Counted from the first letter of the stretch, positions 12,863-24,974 are shown. The stretch is 64,000 nucleotides of DNA from Benincasa hispida (GCF_009727055.1 NC_052349.1:95812444-95876443), one strand, 5' to 3'. The notes: generated by a model from the sequence alone, not told the origin. Made by a program: numbers and translations.

Positions 12863-13732
12863 TCCTTTAGGAATTCAATTAACTGAAGATAGGGGCTTGA
12901 GTCGAGCAAAATGAGCCTTTATTAAAGTATAATTATAAATGTCAGTTTTTTTTAAGCTCATTTTTATTTTAATCATTTTGATAAAAATGGATTAAAATAT
13001 ACTTGAAAAGTTATTTTGAATGGTTGTTAAACACTTTAATTTCTTTTAAAATGTTATCTTTTCTACTACATTGTCAAGTTCCATGTCTCTCACCTTAACT
13101 TCATATTGTATCTTTTCATATATTAAAGAAGAAACATTTTGAGATAAAATCTTGATCGCCAAATCTTGAATGGTAGGTGAGCTTGTTCCATACGATGTCT
13201 ACCATTCAACTTTAAGATAAACATGTTATCATTATATGTGGTATGATTGAAAATACATAGTGACGAAGTTCCTAATATAAAATTAGATGTAATAGCAACA
13301 AGATGTGAGAAGCTTTTTAGCATCTCTAAAGTATATCAACTAAAAAAAGAAAAAAACAGAAATATAGTTCAAAATATATTATTCTTAGAAATAATATTTA
13401 AAGAATAATACAAACCTCATTTCTAAAATCAGCTACACCAGAACTTAAAAAGTTTATGGTACATTTGGTGAACATCATGGAATAAATCTGGATCATGCCT
13501 TACTCCAACTTGATATTGATATCTTGGATTTAAGTAATAAGCTATCAAGTGTTATAATATCACATATTATTAGTAAAGAACAAAATTATGCACTAAAATT
13601 TCAAATGACCATAAAGTTGACAAGGGATTATTGCGTGTTGAATGCAATTGATGAGATAGTGCTTTATACCATCTATTTTGAACAACCTTTAATATCCACT
13701 TTTGACCTCGATCATTTCTGACTCAATCATTC
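12863..13732. other. Intergenic, AT-rich
   Basis: No confident gene is present. It may contain decayed 3' sequence of the neighbouring hAT remnant, but I could not recognise the C-terminal dimerisation motif. Confidence 0.4.
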
Positions 13733-14460
13733 TTAGACCATCACAAGTCGGTCCGCATATATTAACCACCGATGCACAGAATCCCAGAAAGAGTTATTTA
13801 GCACCCGAGATTCTATTTTTTTACCAACTTGTGTGCGACTCAACTTATTTTCAAACCATACATCACTTAAGAACAAATTTCTCAGACCGAACTTCTTCTT
13901 CAGTAGGCTGTCTAATACCATAAAGTTGAGAGCAAACCTAGTAGAACTAGGTTTTATAATATCGCCGTCACAAAACTCTCTCGTACCAGTGAACAATCAT
14001 AAATGAGGCTCGTGATACCCCTAGCAGCTCCGATAACATTTCTTACACTTTCTTGCTTGTTTATGTCCTCACACATAAGATCGATACAATATTTTGCACA
14101 TGAAGCGTCCAAATTAGGTTATATTGTTGCATTAATTTTCTTCCTGCTTTAATGAAAGCTGATCCATTATTGGTCACCACTTGTACAACATTCTTTATAC
14201 CAACATCTTCAATAATAACATCTTCTAGAAGTTTATAGATATACCAAATGATCATTTATTTTGTTGGATGCATTGACTGATTTCAAAAAGATAGTATTTC
14301 CCTTACAATAGACCAAAAAGTTGATGACTGATAACTTCATTGTATTTGTCCAACCATTGCACATAATTGTGTGTCCTAATAATAATAATAATAATAATAA
14401 TAAATAGAATTCCAAGAGAAACTCTGAACTATTCCCATTAGGCTTAGGTCCTTTTATCAA
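13733..14460 (-). pseudogene. hAT-superfamily (DUF659) transposase remnant
   Basis: Three - strand open frames (14460-14233, 14255-14061 and 13996-13733) carry pieces of a plant hAT-like transposase of the DUF659 type. In order they hold: a conserved Trp with INFLVYCKGNTIFLKSVNAS; VVQVVTNNGSAFIKAGRKL, the block around a catalytic Asp (here the usual D is changed to N in TNNGS); and, after a break, TRFALNFMVLDSLLKKK with LNNSFWDSV. The frames are separated by stops and the usual CAAHCIDL motif is scrambled, so the gene is dead. A leucine run comes from an AAT microsatellite inside it. No terminal repeats were identified. Confidence 0.75.
14377..14403. repeat. AAT trinucleotide microsatellite
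   Basis: About nine AAT units lie inside the hAT remnant. Confidence 0.9.
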
Positions 14461-14697
14461 ATTGACTTTTTATTTTTGAAAATTAAGCTTATAAATACTA
14501 TTTCTATCTACATGATTACTTTGTTTTGTTATCTACGTTTCAGAGTGTTTTTCAAAATTAACCCAAAATTTTTTAGTAATTTTCTAAAACTTGGTTTTTA
14601 TTTACAAAGTTAAGTTAAGAATACAATAGTTAGAAAATATGAAAACTTTCATAAAGTTATTTTAAAAATCAAGTGTAATTTTCAAAAACAAAAAATT

Positions 14698-14945
14698 AAG
14701 GCCATGTTTGGTAAGTATTTGGTCTACTTCCATCTCTAAATTTCTTCCTTTTTATCTACCTTTTATTAATTGTTTAAAAAATTAAGCTAAAATTTGAAAA
14801 CTAAAAATAATAGTTTTTAAATTTTGACTAAGAAATCTACCATTATACTTAACAAAGACGCAAACCATGGTAAGAAATGAGGAGAAAATAGACTTAATTT
14901 TTAAAAATAAAAAACAAAAAACAAAATAGTTCCAAAATGGAGCTT
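14698..14945. mobile_element. Small non-autonomous TIR element (MITE-like)
   Basis: The left end GGCCATGTTTGGTAAGTATTT and the inverse of the right end (AAGCTCCATTTTGGAACTATT) form imperfect terminal inverted repeats. The interior is similar to the block at 42883-43131 (ATTTTTGAAAATTAAG and CATTATACTT-type text). It is too short to code for a transposase. The superfamily is not certain. Confidence 0.5.
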
Positions 14946-14989
14946 AAATAAATGAGACTTTTAAAACGATATTATTTCAAATGGTAAAA

Positions 14990-15300
14990 CTGTTGAAAAT
15001 ATTTACAAGATATAGCAAAATTGTAAAACTATCAATGATAGAGGCTAATAGAACTCTATCAGTGTCTATCAACGTCTATCATTGATAGTTAAAACTAAAA
15101 TTAGTTGTCCATTATTAGCGTCCATTGGCATATTAGTGTCCATTGCTATTTAAGCTATTAGCGTCTATTAGCGTATATCCATTATTAGTGTCCATTATTA
15201 ACGTATGTCTATTATTAGCATATGTCTGTATTAGATGTCCTATTAATCTATTAGGTATAAAATTTGTCCACTATTAACGTCTATCACATTGAAAAGTTGT
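14990..15300. repeat. Degenerate short direct repeats (ATTAGCGTCCATT type)
   Basis: A motif close to TATTAGCGTCCATTA or TATTAGTGTCCATTA recurs at irregular spacing, preceded by an inverted block around ATCAATGATAG. There is no coding potential. Confidence 0.55.
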
Positions 15301-15430
15301 ATGCATCACACCATCCTAAAACTATTCATCTGGTATGCAATGAACTATTTCTCTCCGTCACTCTTCTTTCTATGTGAATTTAAGTTCAATGGTTATTATT
15401 ATTATTATGTTATATTGGTTCTAATTCCAG

Positions 15431-15844
15431 TCGAGGTTACTTCCTTTCAATGAGCCATCAACAGCTACTTCTTCATTTTCTTCATGTAGTACCATCAATT
15501 GCTCAACTGAGAAAACTTCCCGTGAGGAAGGTAAGATTTGCAATCATGACTTTAGAATCCAAACATGATTTTAGAATTGTTTTAGGTAGTTTTATTTGGT
15601 CGCTTTGATAATTTTAGCTCCGATTGACTGATCACCGTGGTGTTTGGTTTTTATGTAATTGACGTGAGTGTACATATACCGATACGGAGGTCTTAAAGGC
15701 TTTTTCACCCTAATTTTGGAATCGTTTTAGGACTTGTACTCTGCGTGTCTGAACAACAGTTTAGGGCAAACATCTATGGGTTTTGTTTCCCGCGAGGGTT
15801 TGGGAAAGGACTTATCGAATGAGGGACTCGTACAGTCAATTTGA
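15431..15844 (+). other. Two exon-like blocks of an unidentified gene fragment
   Basis: Block A (15431-15530) follows TTCTAATTCCAG and ends before GTAAGA, a strong donor. Block B (15731-15844) follows CGTTTTAG and is open to a TGA. Joined in phase they give a 70-residue open tail ending LSNEGLVQSI. Block A is open in two frames. I do not recognise the product. GC content is higher than the surroundings, which favours real exons over chance. No upstream exon was found; the blocks may be the 3' end of a captured or decayed gene. A role cannot be assigned. Confidence 0.35.
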
Positions 15845-16419
15845 GTTGGACAAGGTGCAAGTAGAACTACCTGAATTTTTGGGTTCCCATATGTTATGGT
15901 GACGATCTGTATTTTTTGGATATTGACATTCAATTTTTTGAAGATATGGATTAGGCATATATTGTTGATATTGGATATAGGGGTAGAATGTTCATATGAT
16001 AATCCTAGAAACGTGTGTTGATAATATGGGGTACCTAGATCTATATAGTTAGTGTAATTTTTGGAATTCTTTTGGGATTTTAGTTTATATTGGGATTGAA
16101 CATTCTTTTTGAAATTGTTCATATGCATGGTCGGGTTGATAGTCTTCTATATAACTTACAAATTAGCTAGATTGTTCATGTATGGACTTTGTTATGAATT
16201 TTATAAACATTTTATCTTGTAAGTATATATATGACGACAACTATATATGTTCAAAGATATATATGCACTTTTGTTAGCTAGGTTGGTGGAAAGTTTTGAA
16301 TGATTGAACAAGTTTAAAGAGTTCAATATATGTGTTGTTTGTTTAATTGGTTAATAAAATGATCATCCTCTATATCATTGTTGGACTTCAAAACATGGAA
16401 TTATATAGGTAATTTCTAA
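15845..16419. other. Region without recognisable gene
   Basis: Moderate-complexity sequence follows the exon-like blocks and could be their 3' untranslated region. The - strand ORF at 15727-16128 overlaps block B antisense and shows no known domain. Confidence 0.3.
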
Positions 16420-16768
16420 TAGTACAATTTTTTTTTTTTTTTTAAATAAGCTTGACAAGCAAAACATGTCAAGTACTCCTTAAGTTGCTAGTTTTTGAGT
16501 GTCGAGAAGAAATTACATCTGACAAGTAAAAACTGTCAAGTTATGAAAAACTTGATCTATAATAAATATCAATATTTAGATACTTGACACTTAAAATAAG
16601 TCAAGAGATCTTATATACTTGACAGTTACAACGTATCAAATAAATTACAGTTTAACGTTTTTAGCTAGTAAAAAAAATTCTCTTATTCTTGACACTGGAT
16701 TAAAACTTCAAGTAACACTGGTACTTGACTATGAAAAAACATTAAGTAATATAGTTTTTGTAGTAGTG
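16420..16768. mobile_element. CACTA-type transposon terminus or short CACTA element
   Basis: The right edge at 16768 reads, on the - strand, CACTACTACAAAAAC, the standard terminal sequence of plant CACTA (En/Spm) elements. The preceding 300 bp carry at least seven copies of CTTGAC or its inverse GTCAAG, like the subterminal transposase-binding repeats of that superfamily. A degenerate partner end may be near 16420 (AATAGTACAATTTTTT), which would make a 0.35-kb non-autonomous element; this left end is uncertain. It abuts the copia remnant directly. Confidence 0.6.
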
Positions 16769-17725
16769 GTGTAAAAGTTAGTTGAGTGGTGTGGACATCT
16801 ATTTAAAGTGTAAACAATATAGGACAACTTCAACCCAAAACTTTTTAGATATTAGTCCATTTGACAATTGGCTTCTAACCCTGTCCATTATTGTTCTATT
16901 TAGTCTTTCAACAATATCATTTTGTTGTGGGGTATATCTAACTGTCCTATGTCATAGAATATCATGATGGTTACAAAAGTTATTAAACTCCTCATTGCAA
17001 AACTCCAACCCATTGTCTGTCCTAAGATACTTAAGTTGTTTTGAAGTTTTTTTTTTTTTTTTTTTCCAATCATGCTTTTCCATTCTTTAAATTTATCTAA
17101 AGTTTGATATTTGGTTTTTAAAAAGTAGATCCAATATTTTCTAGAAAAATCATCAATAAAGAATAGAAAGTACTTTGAGCCATTTAGTGATTATGTTTGT
17201 GTAGGTCCTCAAAGAATAGAATGAATGTAGTCTAAGATGGCCTTTGTTGTGCGTTCAGCTTTAGAGAATGCTTGTCTAGTAGCTTTCCCAATCATGCAAT
17301 GCTCACAGAAACTTAATTGTTTACATAAGCCTTTAGGTAGCAACCCTTGATTTGATAGGATCTTTAGACCTTTACCACTTATGTGTGATGGCCTTCTATG
17401 CCAATGATCTCCTTCTATGAGTGTTGAATTGGAAACTATTAGAGTTGATTGAAATCTCTGGACATCTTTGATTGGTAAAGACCATTAGTCTTCCCTCCAA
17501 CAAGTATTGTTCTACCATCTTTCTTAACTTCAAACATGCCTCCAAATCCATCACACTCACTCCTAATAGAGTCCAACATCCCTGGAGATATCAAATTTCT
17601 TTTAAGAGTGGGCATATGTCTTACATTATTAAGAAGAGTGACTATCCCATCTTTGAATTTTAGTGAGACATAACCTATTCCCATTATTTCATAAGTATCA
17701 TCATTATCCATGTAGACACAACCTC
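16769..17725 (-). pseudogene. Ty1/copia pol remnant (protease, integrase), 3' part of a split element
   Basis: The - strand encodes the copia protease tail and pre-integrase block (VYMDNDDTYEIMGIG, then HMPTLKRNLISPGMLDS, 17736 downward). It continues through the HHCC-type integrase N-terminus (HRRPSHISGKGLKIL, SFCEHCMIGKATRQAFSKA) and the integrase core with FLFFIDDFSRKYWIYFLKTK. Stops and frameshifts appear from about 17210 downward. This resembles Tnt1-like copia Pol. The frame ends at the CACTA-type terminus. The matching gag part lies at 28686-29480, on the other side of the Athila element. The ACCTC at 17721-17725 is one copy of the Athila target duplication. Confidence 0.85.
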
Positions 17726-19529
17726 TGTAACGCAATGAAATTAAGATATACTATGATTGATGTTCTATGCTCGAAATGATGCGATACTACCACTAGATAT
17801 GCGTTAATGATGGGTGTTCACGTAGTATGTCATGCGTTGTCACAAGTTTCCTTACAATAGAACCAAGTGTAATTCCATCGCAAGTTTCTCGGTGTGATCC
17901 GAGGCCGAACACAGGGACTGGTTTAGGTTATTGTGGTATGTTCGTGATATATGCGACCAGGTTTTCAATATTTAAAAATGTGTTTGTACAGGTATATAAA
18001 TTGCGATAAAATAAAGTAAAGTGGTAAAGATGTGATAATAAAATGAAATACAATAAACCTAGGCTAGATGATACAGGATACAAGCTTCATGTACAAGATG
18101 CTGGGATCAAGGCTGGCTATGAAAGGTGTGCAAAGACGTGGAATGCGGCGGCAAGTCTTATGAACAGGATAGAAAGAGAAAGACAAATAATATAAACAAC
18201 GCAATTTCTCAATTGCGTTAAAGCTACAAATATTGTTCCGCTCTTCTCTTGGCATACACCTTTTAGTGATCGGCCGCGCTCCCACATATCTGTGGTGAAA
18301 CAGAGACTAACGTAATGAACGCAAGGTTGCTTCCATGGCTGGAAGTACTACTCGCTTTAGTTAACGCATTCTTCTGACCTTCTCTCGATAGATCAGAATG
18401 GCATATTCACTTCTGCTCTCATAGGTGAAGATGTCGTCTAGCATGCCTTAGCTAAACACATTTTATATCTTTAACACAGATTAAGTACTTAGTTAATTCA
18501 TATTACTTATTAGGGAATTAAGAAGACATCATGAAGAAAGTGATTGATGGGTGAACAGAAATAGATAGGAGATGGTAAATGAAAGCTATCGAAACATTTA
18601 ACGTCTATTAAGCGTTTGATACATGGTGTGTGAATGAAAAGATAAAGGAAACATGAAATACAACGATGAAAGAGATAGAACAGACACAAACCAGTGCCAA
18701 TGTCTTGGCACTGATTCGATGGAGATCTGCTTGCCAGATAGGATGGATTTTATGGTAGGAAGAGCTTCCCTCTCAAGCTTGCTCTACCGGTAGACGGGAT
18801 CTTTGCATAGAGCTTTCAATCGGGTGTTTGGCAGGTTAGATCTGAGATTCACCTCTCGGTCTTATCTTGTCTTCTTCCCGGATTTCTTCACTCAAGCACT
18901 CAGCTCAGCCTTTTCTCTCAACAGTTTTGCAGCATTTACCCCGTATCCCGTAGCATACTTTTTCTCTGAAATCAATGAGGTATTTATAGGTGCAAGTCTT
19001 TGACTCCGGCCTTGTGGTCTCCACTTGATTGTCATGGTAATTCTGAAGATTAAGGGATATTATTCCTTCTGTTATGCAATCAGACCGTCAATTCTACACA
19101 ACCGTTAGTTGTACACGTGTTTCAATCCTCCACTTTTGCGTTGCTCAGCTGCATCTTTCGATCATGGATTCGCATGCGGTGTTGTTTTTATTACCGCATG
19201 CAGTTGACACACGACTCTAGATCGACTATCGCATTGCGCCGCCATTGCGGTAATCGTCTCTTCATTATTGATTGACGGGCGCAATGTGACAGAGATGCGT
19301 TGATCAGTTTCTGGTGAGCCTTAAGCGCAAGCGGTGACTTGGTCTACTGCAAAACAGAGTAAAATTCGGCTTGTCTTCCATCTTTATGGTGTTAGTGGGT
19401 GTAATTGCAAACATTTATAATTATTGTAATACTAGGCTAATTTTCATACAATCTGCGCATATTTACTAACTTTTGGCCGCAATATCTAGATAAGGTGGCA
19501 TAAATAACTTGTATTTCTACAAGTTATCA
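17726..19529 (-). repeat. 3' LTR of the Athila element
   Basis: This 1804-bp copy is closely similar along its whole length to 26844-28680, with scattered substitutions and small indels. It has TG...CA ends on the - strand. ORFs inside it are chance readings. Confidence 0.93.
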
Positions 19530-21212
19530 CACCCCCAAATTTAGATATATGTTTGTCCTCAAGCATATCTTCTACTAAGGCAATCATGCTCAATTCCTAT
19601 CCTCTATTTTTGTGACGATTGGTTGCTCCGAATGTTATACTTAGGCACATTACTTGACATCGCAATTTCTTTCTATCCTTGCTAATTCTTAGCAAGCTCT
19701 ACTTTATTCTTATATATGACAAAATTCTGCTCAAAGATGCTTTTCTAGTTTTCAAAATAGAATGTTTATCTCTTCTTTGTCAAAACAACTTGATGTGTCT
19801 ATATGCGGTAAGTAAAACTTTGCGTCATTTATTCACTTAGAGACTGTTGATCATGGTTAACTCTTCATTTTGGCTTGTCCCCACGGGTGTTATGCGGACA
19901 TCCAACTACGTTTGTGTACCAATTTCAATTTTAACTCATGATAATCAGAGGAGTTGTCTCTTGCATTCTTTTATTTTTGTTTTTGTTTCTTTTTTTTTTT
20001 CTTTTTTTTTTCATACTGCATTGTTCTTGGAAACCCACATTCATTTTGGCTTGCTCCTACGGGTGTCATACGAACATCCAACTACGAGTAGGCTCCTTTC
20101 ACAACTAAATTCTTATCAAGTTGGGACAGTTTTGATGTTTTCCCTTGCGCTGACATTGGAGTTTTGTATAATTTTTTTTTTTTTTTTTTTTATGAAAATG
20201 GACACATTTTCTTAACTACAACATAATCTTGATCTCATCTGCTCAGACCTTTCTCACCCCCAAATTTAAAGATGAGCAAGGTTCTCATTGTGTCGTTTGG
20301 AGAGACTAGACAAACACTTAGAAGAAAATTTCAAAAAGAAGATGTGAGCAGAACTTTGAAAGATAAAAGGTAAAGTATTGCTAAACTAAGAACTAACTAA
20401 GTGTTAGTCAGAATTTATTAAGTATGGGAAATGTTTCTAAGTATAAACATGTAATATATCATAGCAACACAATGAAGATCGTAAAAATAAGAGGTTTAGA
20501 ATATCACAAAAATTGACAACGGAAGATAAAGAAAGAGGCACAGGCAAAAAGAGGAGCGAAAATATACTCTGATTGTATTGACTATTAACAAGGTATACAA
20601 ATAAATTACAAATGAATGCATTACAACATTTTCTACTGCCTGTACAAGAGTCAAAGAATTTGATTACTTTACAATAAACGCATGATTCACACCATACTTC
20701 CAATAAATGAAGATACATTTTTGCCGAGGATGGGCAACACGCATATATCCCTGCAACACACCCCTTAACGCATTTCTGGAGGATACCTCAACATAGTGCA
20801 TTTGGCTAAGGACGGGCAAAAGACATATGCGAGCGCAACACACCCCTCAACTCAATGCATTTGAGTGTACTGGATGCATAGTGTCGCTTACTTATTACAC
20901 CCACCCTCTCATAGTTTACTTTCCTGTCCTCTTAATTCATCAAAAATGTCAGTCGAAAAGACCTTGCGGTGATTTATCCAATCATTCACAACAATTCTAT
21001 GACCGGTGCTACTAAATTTGAGATATGGAGAAACATGCGAAATTAAATTGGAAGGAAATACAAAAATATTAAAGACTGATTCTACTAGACAGTAATGGAC
21101 GGAATTTAGAAAACGGTAAAAGAAAGCTGTAAAGAAAGCGAGTAAACATAGATAGGAAGGTCGATTAAAAGAAGTTCTTAGAGTTACCGCAATCACTTTC
21201 CTTGAAAGCAGT
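19530..21212 (-). other. 3' interior of the Athila element, with polypurine tract
   Basis: Next to the 3' LTR the - strand reads AAATTTGGGGGTG, the polypurine tract (19530-19543). The rest is non-coding here, although Athila elements often carry an envelope-like frame at this place; I see none intact. Two internal duplications exist: a CATTTTGGCTTG...CATCCAACTACG block at about 19867-19911 and 20042-20086, and a GGGCAA...CAACACACCCCT block at about 20730-20770 and 20813-20850. Long T runs near 19990 and 20170 create spurious phenylalanine-rich ORFs. Confidence 0.7.
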
Positions 21213-22196
21213 TTAATCCTGCTTGCCCAAGTCAATGGTGTCCATGCGTCGATCGAAGTCACCTCCATAGTAGGGCTTAATCCATTGACCATTGACTTTG
21301 AATGCACTGTTCCCATCTAAAGTTGTTAGTTCTACTGCGCCGTGGGGAAATATTTTCTTGACTCGAAATGGCCCAGACCAGCGAGACTTCAACTTTCCTG
21401 GGAACAATCGCAAACGCACGTTGAATAATAATACCTGCTGACCTTCGGTAAATGTTCGATCGTTTATGCAGTCATCATGCCATTTATTTGTTTTCTCCTT
21501 GTATATCTTAGCATTTTCATAAGCATCCCTTCGCCATTCGACCAACTAATTCAATTGCAGCTTTCGAACTTTCCCCGCATTGGCTAAATCAAACGTCAGC
21601 TTCTTGTATGCCCACATCGCCTTATATTCCAACTCAAGTGGCAGATGACAAGCTTTTTCGAAGACCAGGGCGTACAGAGACATGCCAATTGGTGTTTTGT
21701 AGGCGGTCTTGTAAGCCCATAGTGCTTCATCAAACTTGGTTGACCAATCTCTCCTGCCAGTATTAACTACCTTTTCCAAGATAGTTTTGATCTCTCTGTT
21801 AGAAATCTCTACCTGCCCATTAATTTGCGGGTGATAAGCAGTTGCAACTCGATGGCTGACGTTGAATTTAGTCAACAGGTTGGAAATTATGCGGTTGATA
21901 AAGTGAGAGCCTTCATCGCTGATTAAAGCTCGAGGCGTCCCATATCGAGCAAAAGTGTTCTTCTTTAGAAATTTTGCCACAGTGGCCACGTCATTCTTGG
22001 CACATGCGATGGCCTCAACCCATTTCGATACATAATCTACCGCAATCAAAATATATTGATGACCTTCTGATGGTGGAAACAGGCCCATGAAGTCAATTCC
22101 CCAAACATCAAATAATTCAACTTCTAAGATTGATGTCAATGGCATTTCATTTCTTTTAGACATATTCCCCGTCCTTTGACACCTGTCACATTGCAT
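21213..22196 (-). pseudogene. Athila integrase
   Basis: Two adjoining frames (22196-21546, then 21545-21213) make the integrase. [18 protein letters not shown] is the end of the HHCC zinc-binding domain. The catalytic core follows with [15 protein letters not shown] (first Asp), [11 protein letters not shown] (second Asp) and the block [16 protein letters not shown], containing the catalytic Glu. The C-terminal half (RLRLFPGKLKSRWSGPFRVK, then VNGQWIKPYY) is the usual Ty3-type tail. One stop, TAG just upstream of MVEWRRDAYENAKIY, breaks the frame. No chromodomain follows. Confidence 0.88.
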
Positions 22197-22768
22197 AACA
22201 TAGGCATGGGCATCCTTAAACAGTGTTGGCCAAAAGTAGCCACACTGTAAGACTTTTGCTGCAATCCTTTGCCCCCCAAAATGTCCTTTATATGAGGACT
22301 CATGACAGAGCTTTAAAATGTGCTTGGCTTCATGCTCAGGAACACATCGACGTATTATATGATCAGGTCCTTGTCGATATAGGAAGGGATCGTCCCAGAA
22401 ATAAAATTTGGCATCATGTCTTAGCTTCTTTTTCTGCTAGTATGTATAATCATCCGGTAGTTGACCGCAAACTATAAAGTTTACTATGTCTGCATACCAG
22501 GAATATCAATGTCTACTGCCATCAGCAGCTCATCGGGGAATCTTTCCTCAATATATTTTTTTGTCCCTTGAACCTCGCAGTTTTCCAATCTTGACAAATG
22601 ATTTGCGACTTGGTTCTCGGTGGCCTTTCAGTCTTTGATTTCTAGGTCGAACTATGGCAGGAGTAACACCCACTGTATCAGCCTCGACTTTGCATCCTTC
22701 TTCATCATTAAATACTTAATCACAGATTGATCCGTATACACCACTACGTTCGTTCCGATTAAGTACTG
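22197..22768 (-). pseudogene. Athila RNase H to integrase linker, decayed
   Basis: The - strand retains pieces of the region between RNase H and the integrase zinc domain (for example the reading of [20 protein letters not shown] from about 22410), broken by stops. The + strand ORF at 22223-22477 is an antisense shadow. Confidence 0.6.
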
Positions 22769-24115
22769 TCAGAACTTCTCCAGTGCAAATACCACTGTGA
22801 GCATTTCCTTTTCTACGGTCGTATATTTCTCCTGCACGTCGTTCAGTGTTTTGCTTACATAATAAATAGGATGCAACACCTTATCCTTGTGCTGACTCAA
22901 AACTGCGCCCACAGTAAATCCGCTGGCATCGCACATCAGGGCGAATGGTTGCATCCAATCGAGCGTAATCAAATGGGGTGCGAAGATGAATGCATCTTTC
23001 AATGTATTAAATGCTTTGGTGCAAGCGTCATCAAAATTATACTTGCGGTCAGCTTCAAGAAGTGCACTTAGGGGTCTTGCGATTTGGGAAAAGTTTCAAA
23101 TAAATCTTCTATAAAACCTCGCGTGTCCCAGAAAGCTCCTAAGTGTTTTTACGTTCACAAGTGGGGGTAATTTGAAAATTGCGTCGATTTTTGCCTGGTC
23201 AACTTCCGATCATGGCTTGGAGATTTTGTGACCCAAAACTATTCCTTCTTCCACCATAAAATGACATTTTTCCCAGTTCAAAACAAGATTTGTTGTCACC
23301 CATCTCTTCAAAACTTTTTCAAGGTTAGACAAACAGGAGTCATAATTCCTGCTGAAGACTGAGAAATCATCCATGAATACCTCGACTGACTCCTCCAAGT
23401 AATCTGAGAATGTTGCAATCATGCATTGTTAAAAAGTGCTTGGTGCATTACAGAGTCCAAATGGCATGCATCAGAATGCAAACATACCAAATGGGCACAT
23501 GAAGGTTGTCTTGTCTTGATCCTCTGGCGCAATTGCTATTTGGTTATACCCTGAATAGCCATCAAGAAAGCAGAAAAATTCATTCCCCGCAAGTCTGTCT
23601 AACATCTGATCGATAAACAGGAGTGGAAAGTGGTCCTTTTTAGTGGCCAAATTCAGCTTGCGATAATCCATGTAGATTCTCCACCCCGTAGTTGTCCTTG
23701 TGGGAACCAATTCATTCTTGTCATTAGTGATGGCTGTCATCCCCCATTTCTTCGGAACACATTGCACTGGGCTCACCCAACTGCTATTAGAGATCGAGTA
23801 GATAACACCTGCGTCCAGCCACTTTACTATTTCCTTCTTTACAACCTCCTTCATGACAGGGTTCAAGCGGCGTTTCCTTTCTATTGATCCATTCTTTCCT
23901 TATTCCAGGCGGATCTTGTGCATACAATACGAGGGACTGATTCCTCGAATGTTTGCTAAGGTCCATCCTAATTCTTTTGCGTTATTTCTTAGGATCCGTA
24001 TGAGAGCATTTTCTTTCTCCTTACTTAGTGATGCAGAAATGATAACCAGTAACGAGTCGTTACTTCCTAAGTAAGCATACTTTAGGTGTACTGGCAATGG
24101 CTTTAACTCTAACAT
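22769..24115 (-). pseudogene. Athila reverse transcriptase and RNase H
   Basis: Successive - strand frames at 24115-23900, 23866-23471, 23422-23210 and 23002-22769 carry the palm and connection domains. They include SSWVSPVQCVPKKWGM, WRIYMDYRKLNLATKKDHFP, FCFLDGYSGYNQIAIAPEDQ, EVFMDDFSVFSRNYDSC with the catalytic DD in FMDD, and EKCHFMVEEGIVLGHKIS. The RNase H part reads LMCDASGFTVGAVLSQHKDK and YVSKTLNDVQEKYTTVEKEM. Stops between these blocks (near 23880, 23425 and 23205-23005) show the enzyme is inactive. Motif order and spacing match Ty3/gypsy of the Athila type. Confidence 0.9.
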
Positions 24116-24126
24116 AGGTGGTTCTT

Positions 24127-24974
24127 CTAAAGATGGCTTAATGCGCTACGATGTCCGTTCAGATAACTTGAACAGTTCAAAATTGATTCCCTATGAATTG
24201 CGGTGCAGTCCTCCTCCAATATTGCGCCAACCTCAAAATCCTCCTCCTCCATTTCCTTCAGGGGTTCGTGCCACTGTTCTCCCCGTAGCTCTTCGATATA
24301 TTGGAAATTCTCTATGTCTCCTGGGTACTTCAACATATTGAGTACGTTGAATTTTACTTCTTGATCATCGACCCGGATGGTCAATTCTCCTTTCTGCACA
24401 TCGATTAATGCTCGCCCTGTGGCGAGAAATGGGCGTCCCAAGATGATAGGAATCTCTCTATCGGCTTCATAATCCAATATGACAAAGTCTGCTGGGAAGA
24501 TAAACTTGTCCACTTGCACGAGAACGTCTTCTATCTTGCCCTCAGGAAGATTTATCGATCTATCGGCTAGCTGTAATGTGATCGTGGTTGGCCTTGCTTC
24601 GCCGATGTCCAGCTTCTTAAAAATTGACAAGGGCATCAAATTTATGCTTGCTCCTAAATCACACAACGCGTTCCCGACCATCTTCCCCCCATGGTGCAGG
24701 GAAATGTAAAAGTCTCAGGGTCCTTCATTTTAGTAGGGAGGTTGTTTTGAAATAGAGCGCTACACTCATATGTTAGTGCAACTGTTTCATTTTCCCCAAT
24801 CTTTCTCTTGTTGGCGAGAATATCCTTGAGAAATTTCACATAACTTGGCATCTGCTCTAATGCTTCTATCAGGGGAATATTAATGTGTAGCTGTTGGAGA
24901 ACGTCCAGAAACCTCTGAAATTGCTTGCTGTCGTCTTTCTTTTTCAGCCTGGACGGAAAGGTGGAGGATCCCAC
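24127..24974 (-). pseudogene. Athila gag C-terminus and aspartic protease
   Basis: Two overlapping frames on the - strand (24974-24654 and 24681-24127). The first holds FLDVLQQLHINIPLIEALEQ and MPSYVKFLKDILANKRK, the conserved lead-in to the plant Ty3 protease. The second begins with ALCDLGASINLMPLSI, in which DLGAS stands for the usual D(S/T)GA active-site motif, and continues with IPIILGRPFLATGRALIDV, the flap/ILGRPF block. A frameshift at about 24670 separates them. Confidence 0.88.

Noticed and set aside
20437..20718. Cysteine-bearing - strand ORF as an envelope-like Athila protein
   Set aside because: It is short, with no signal or coiled-coil pattern and no continuation on either side.
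22223..24709. + strand ORFs in the Athila pol region
   Set aside because: They are antisense shadows of protease, reverse transcriptase and integrase.
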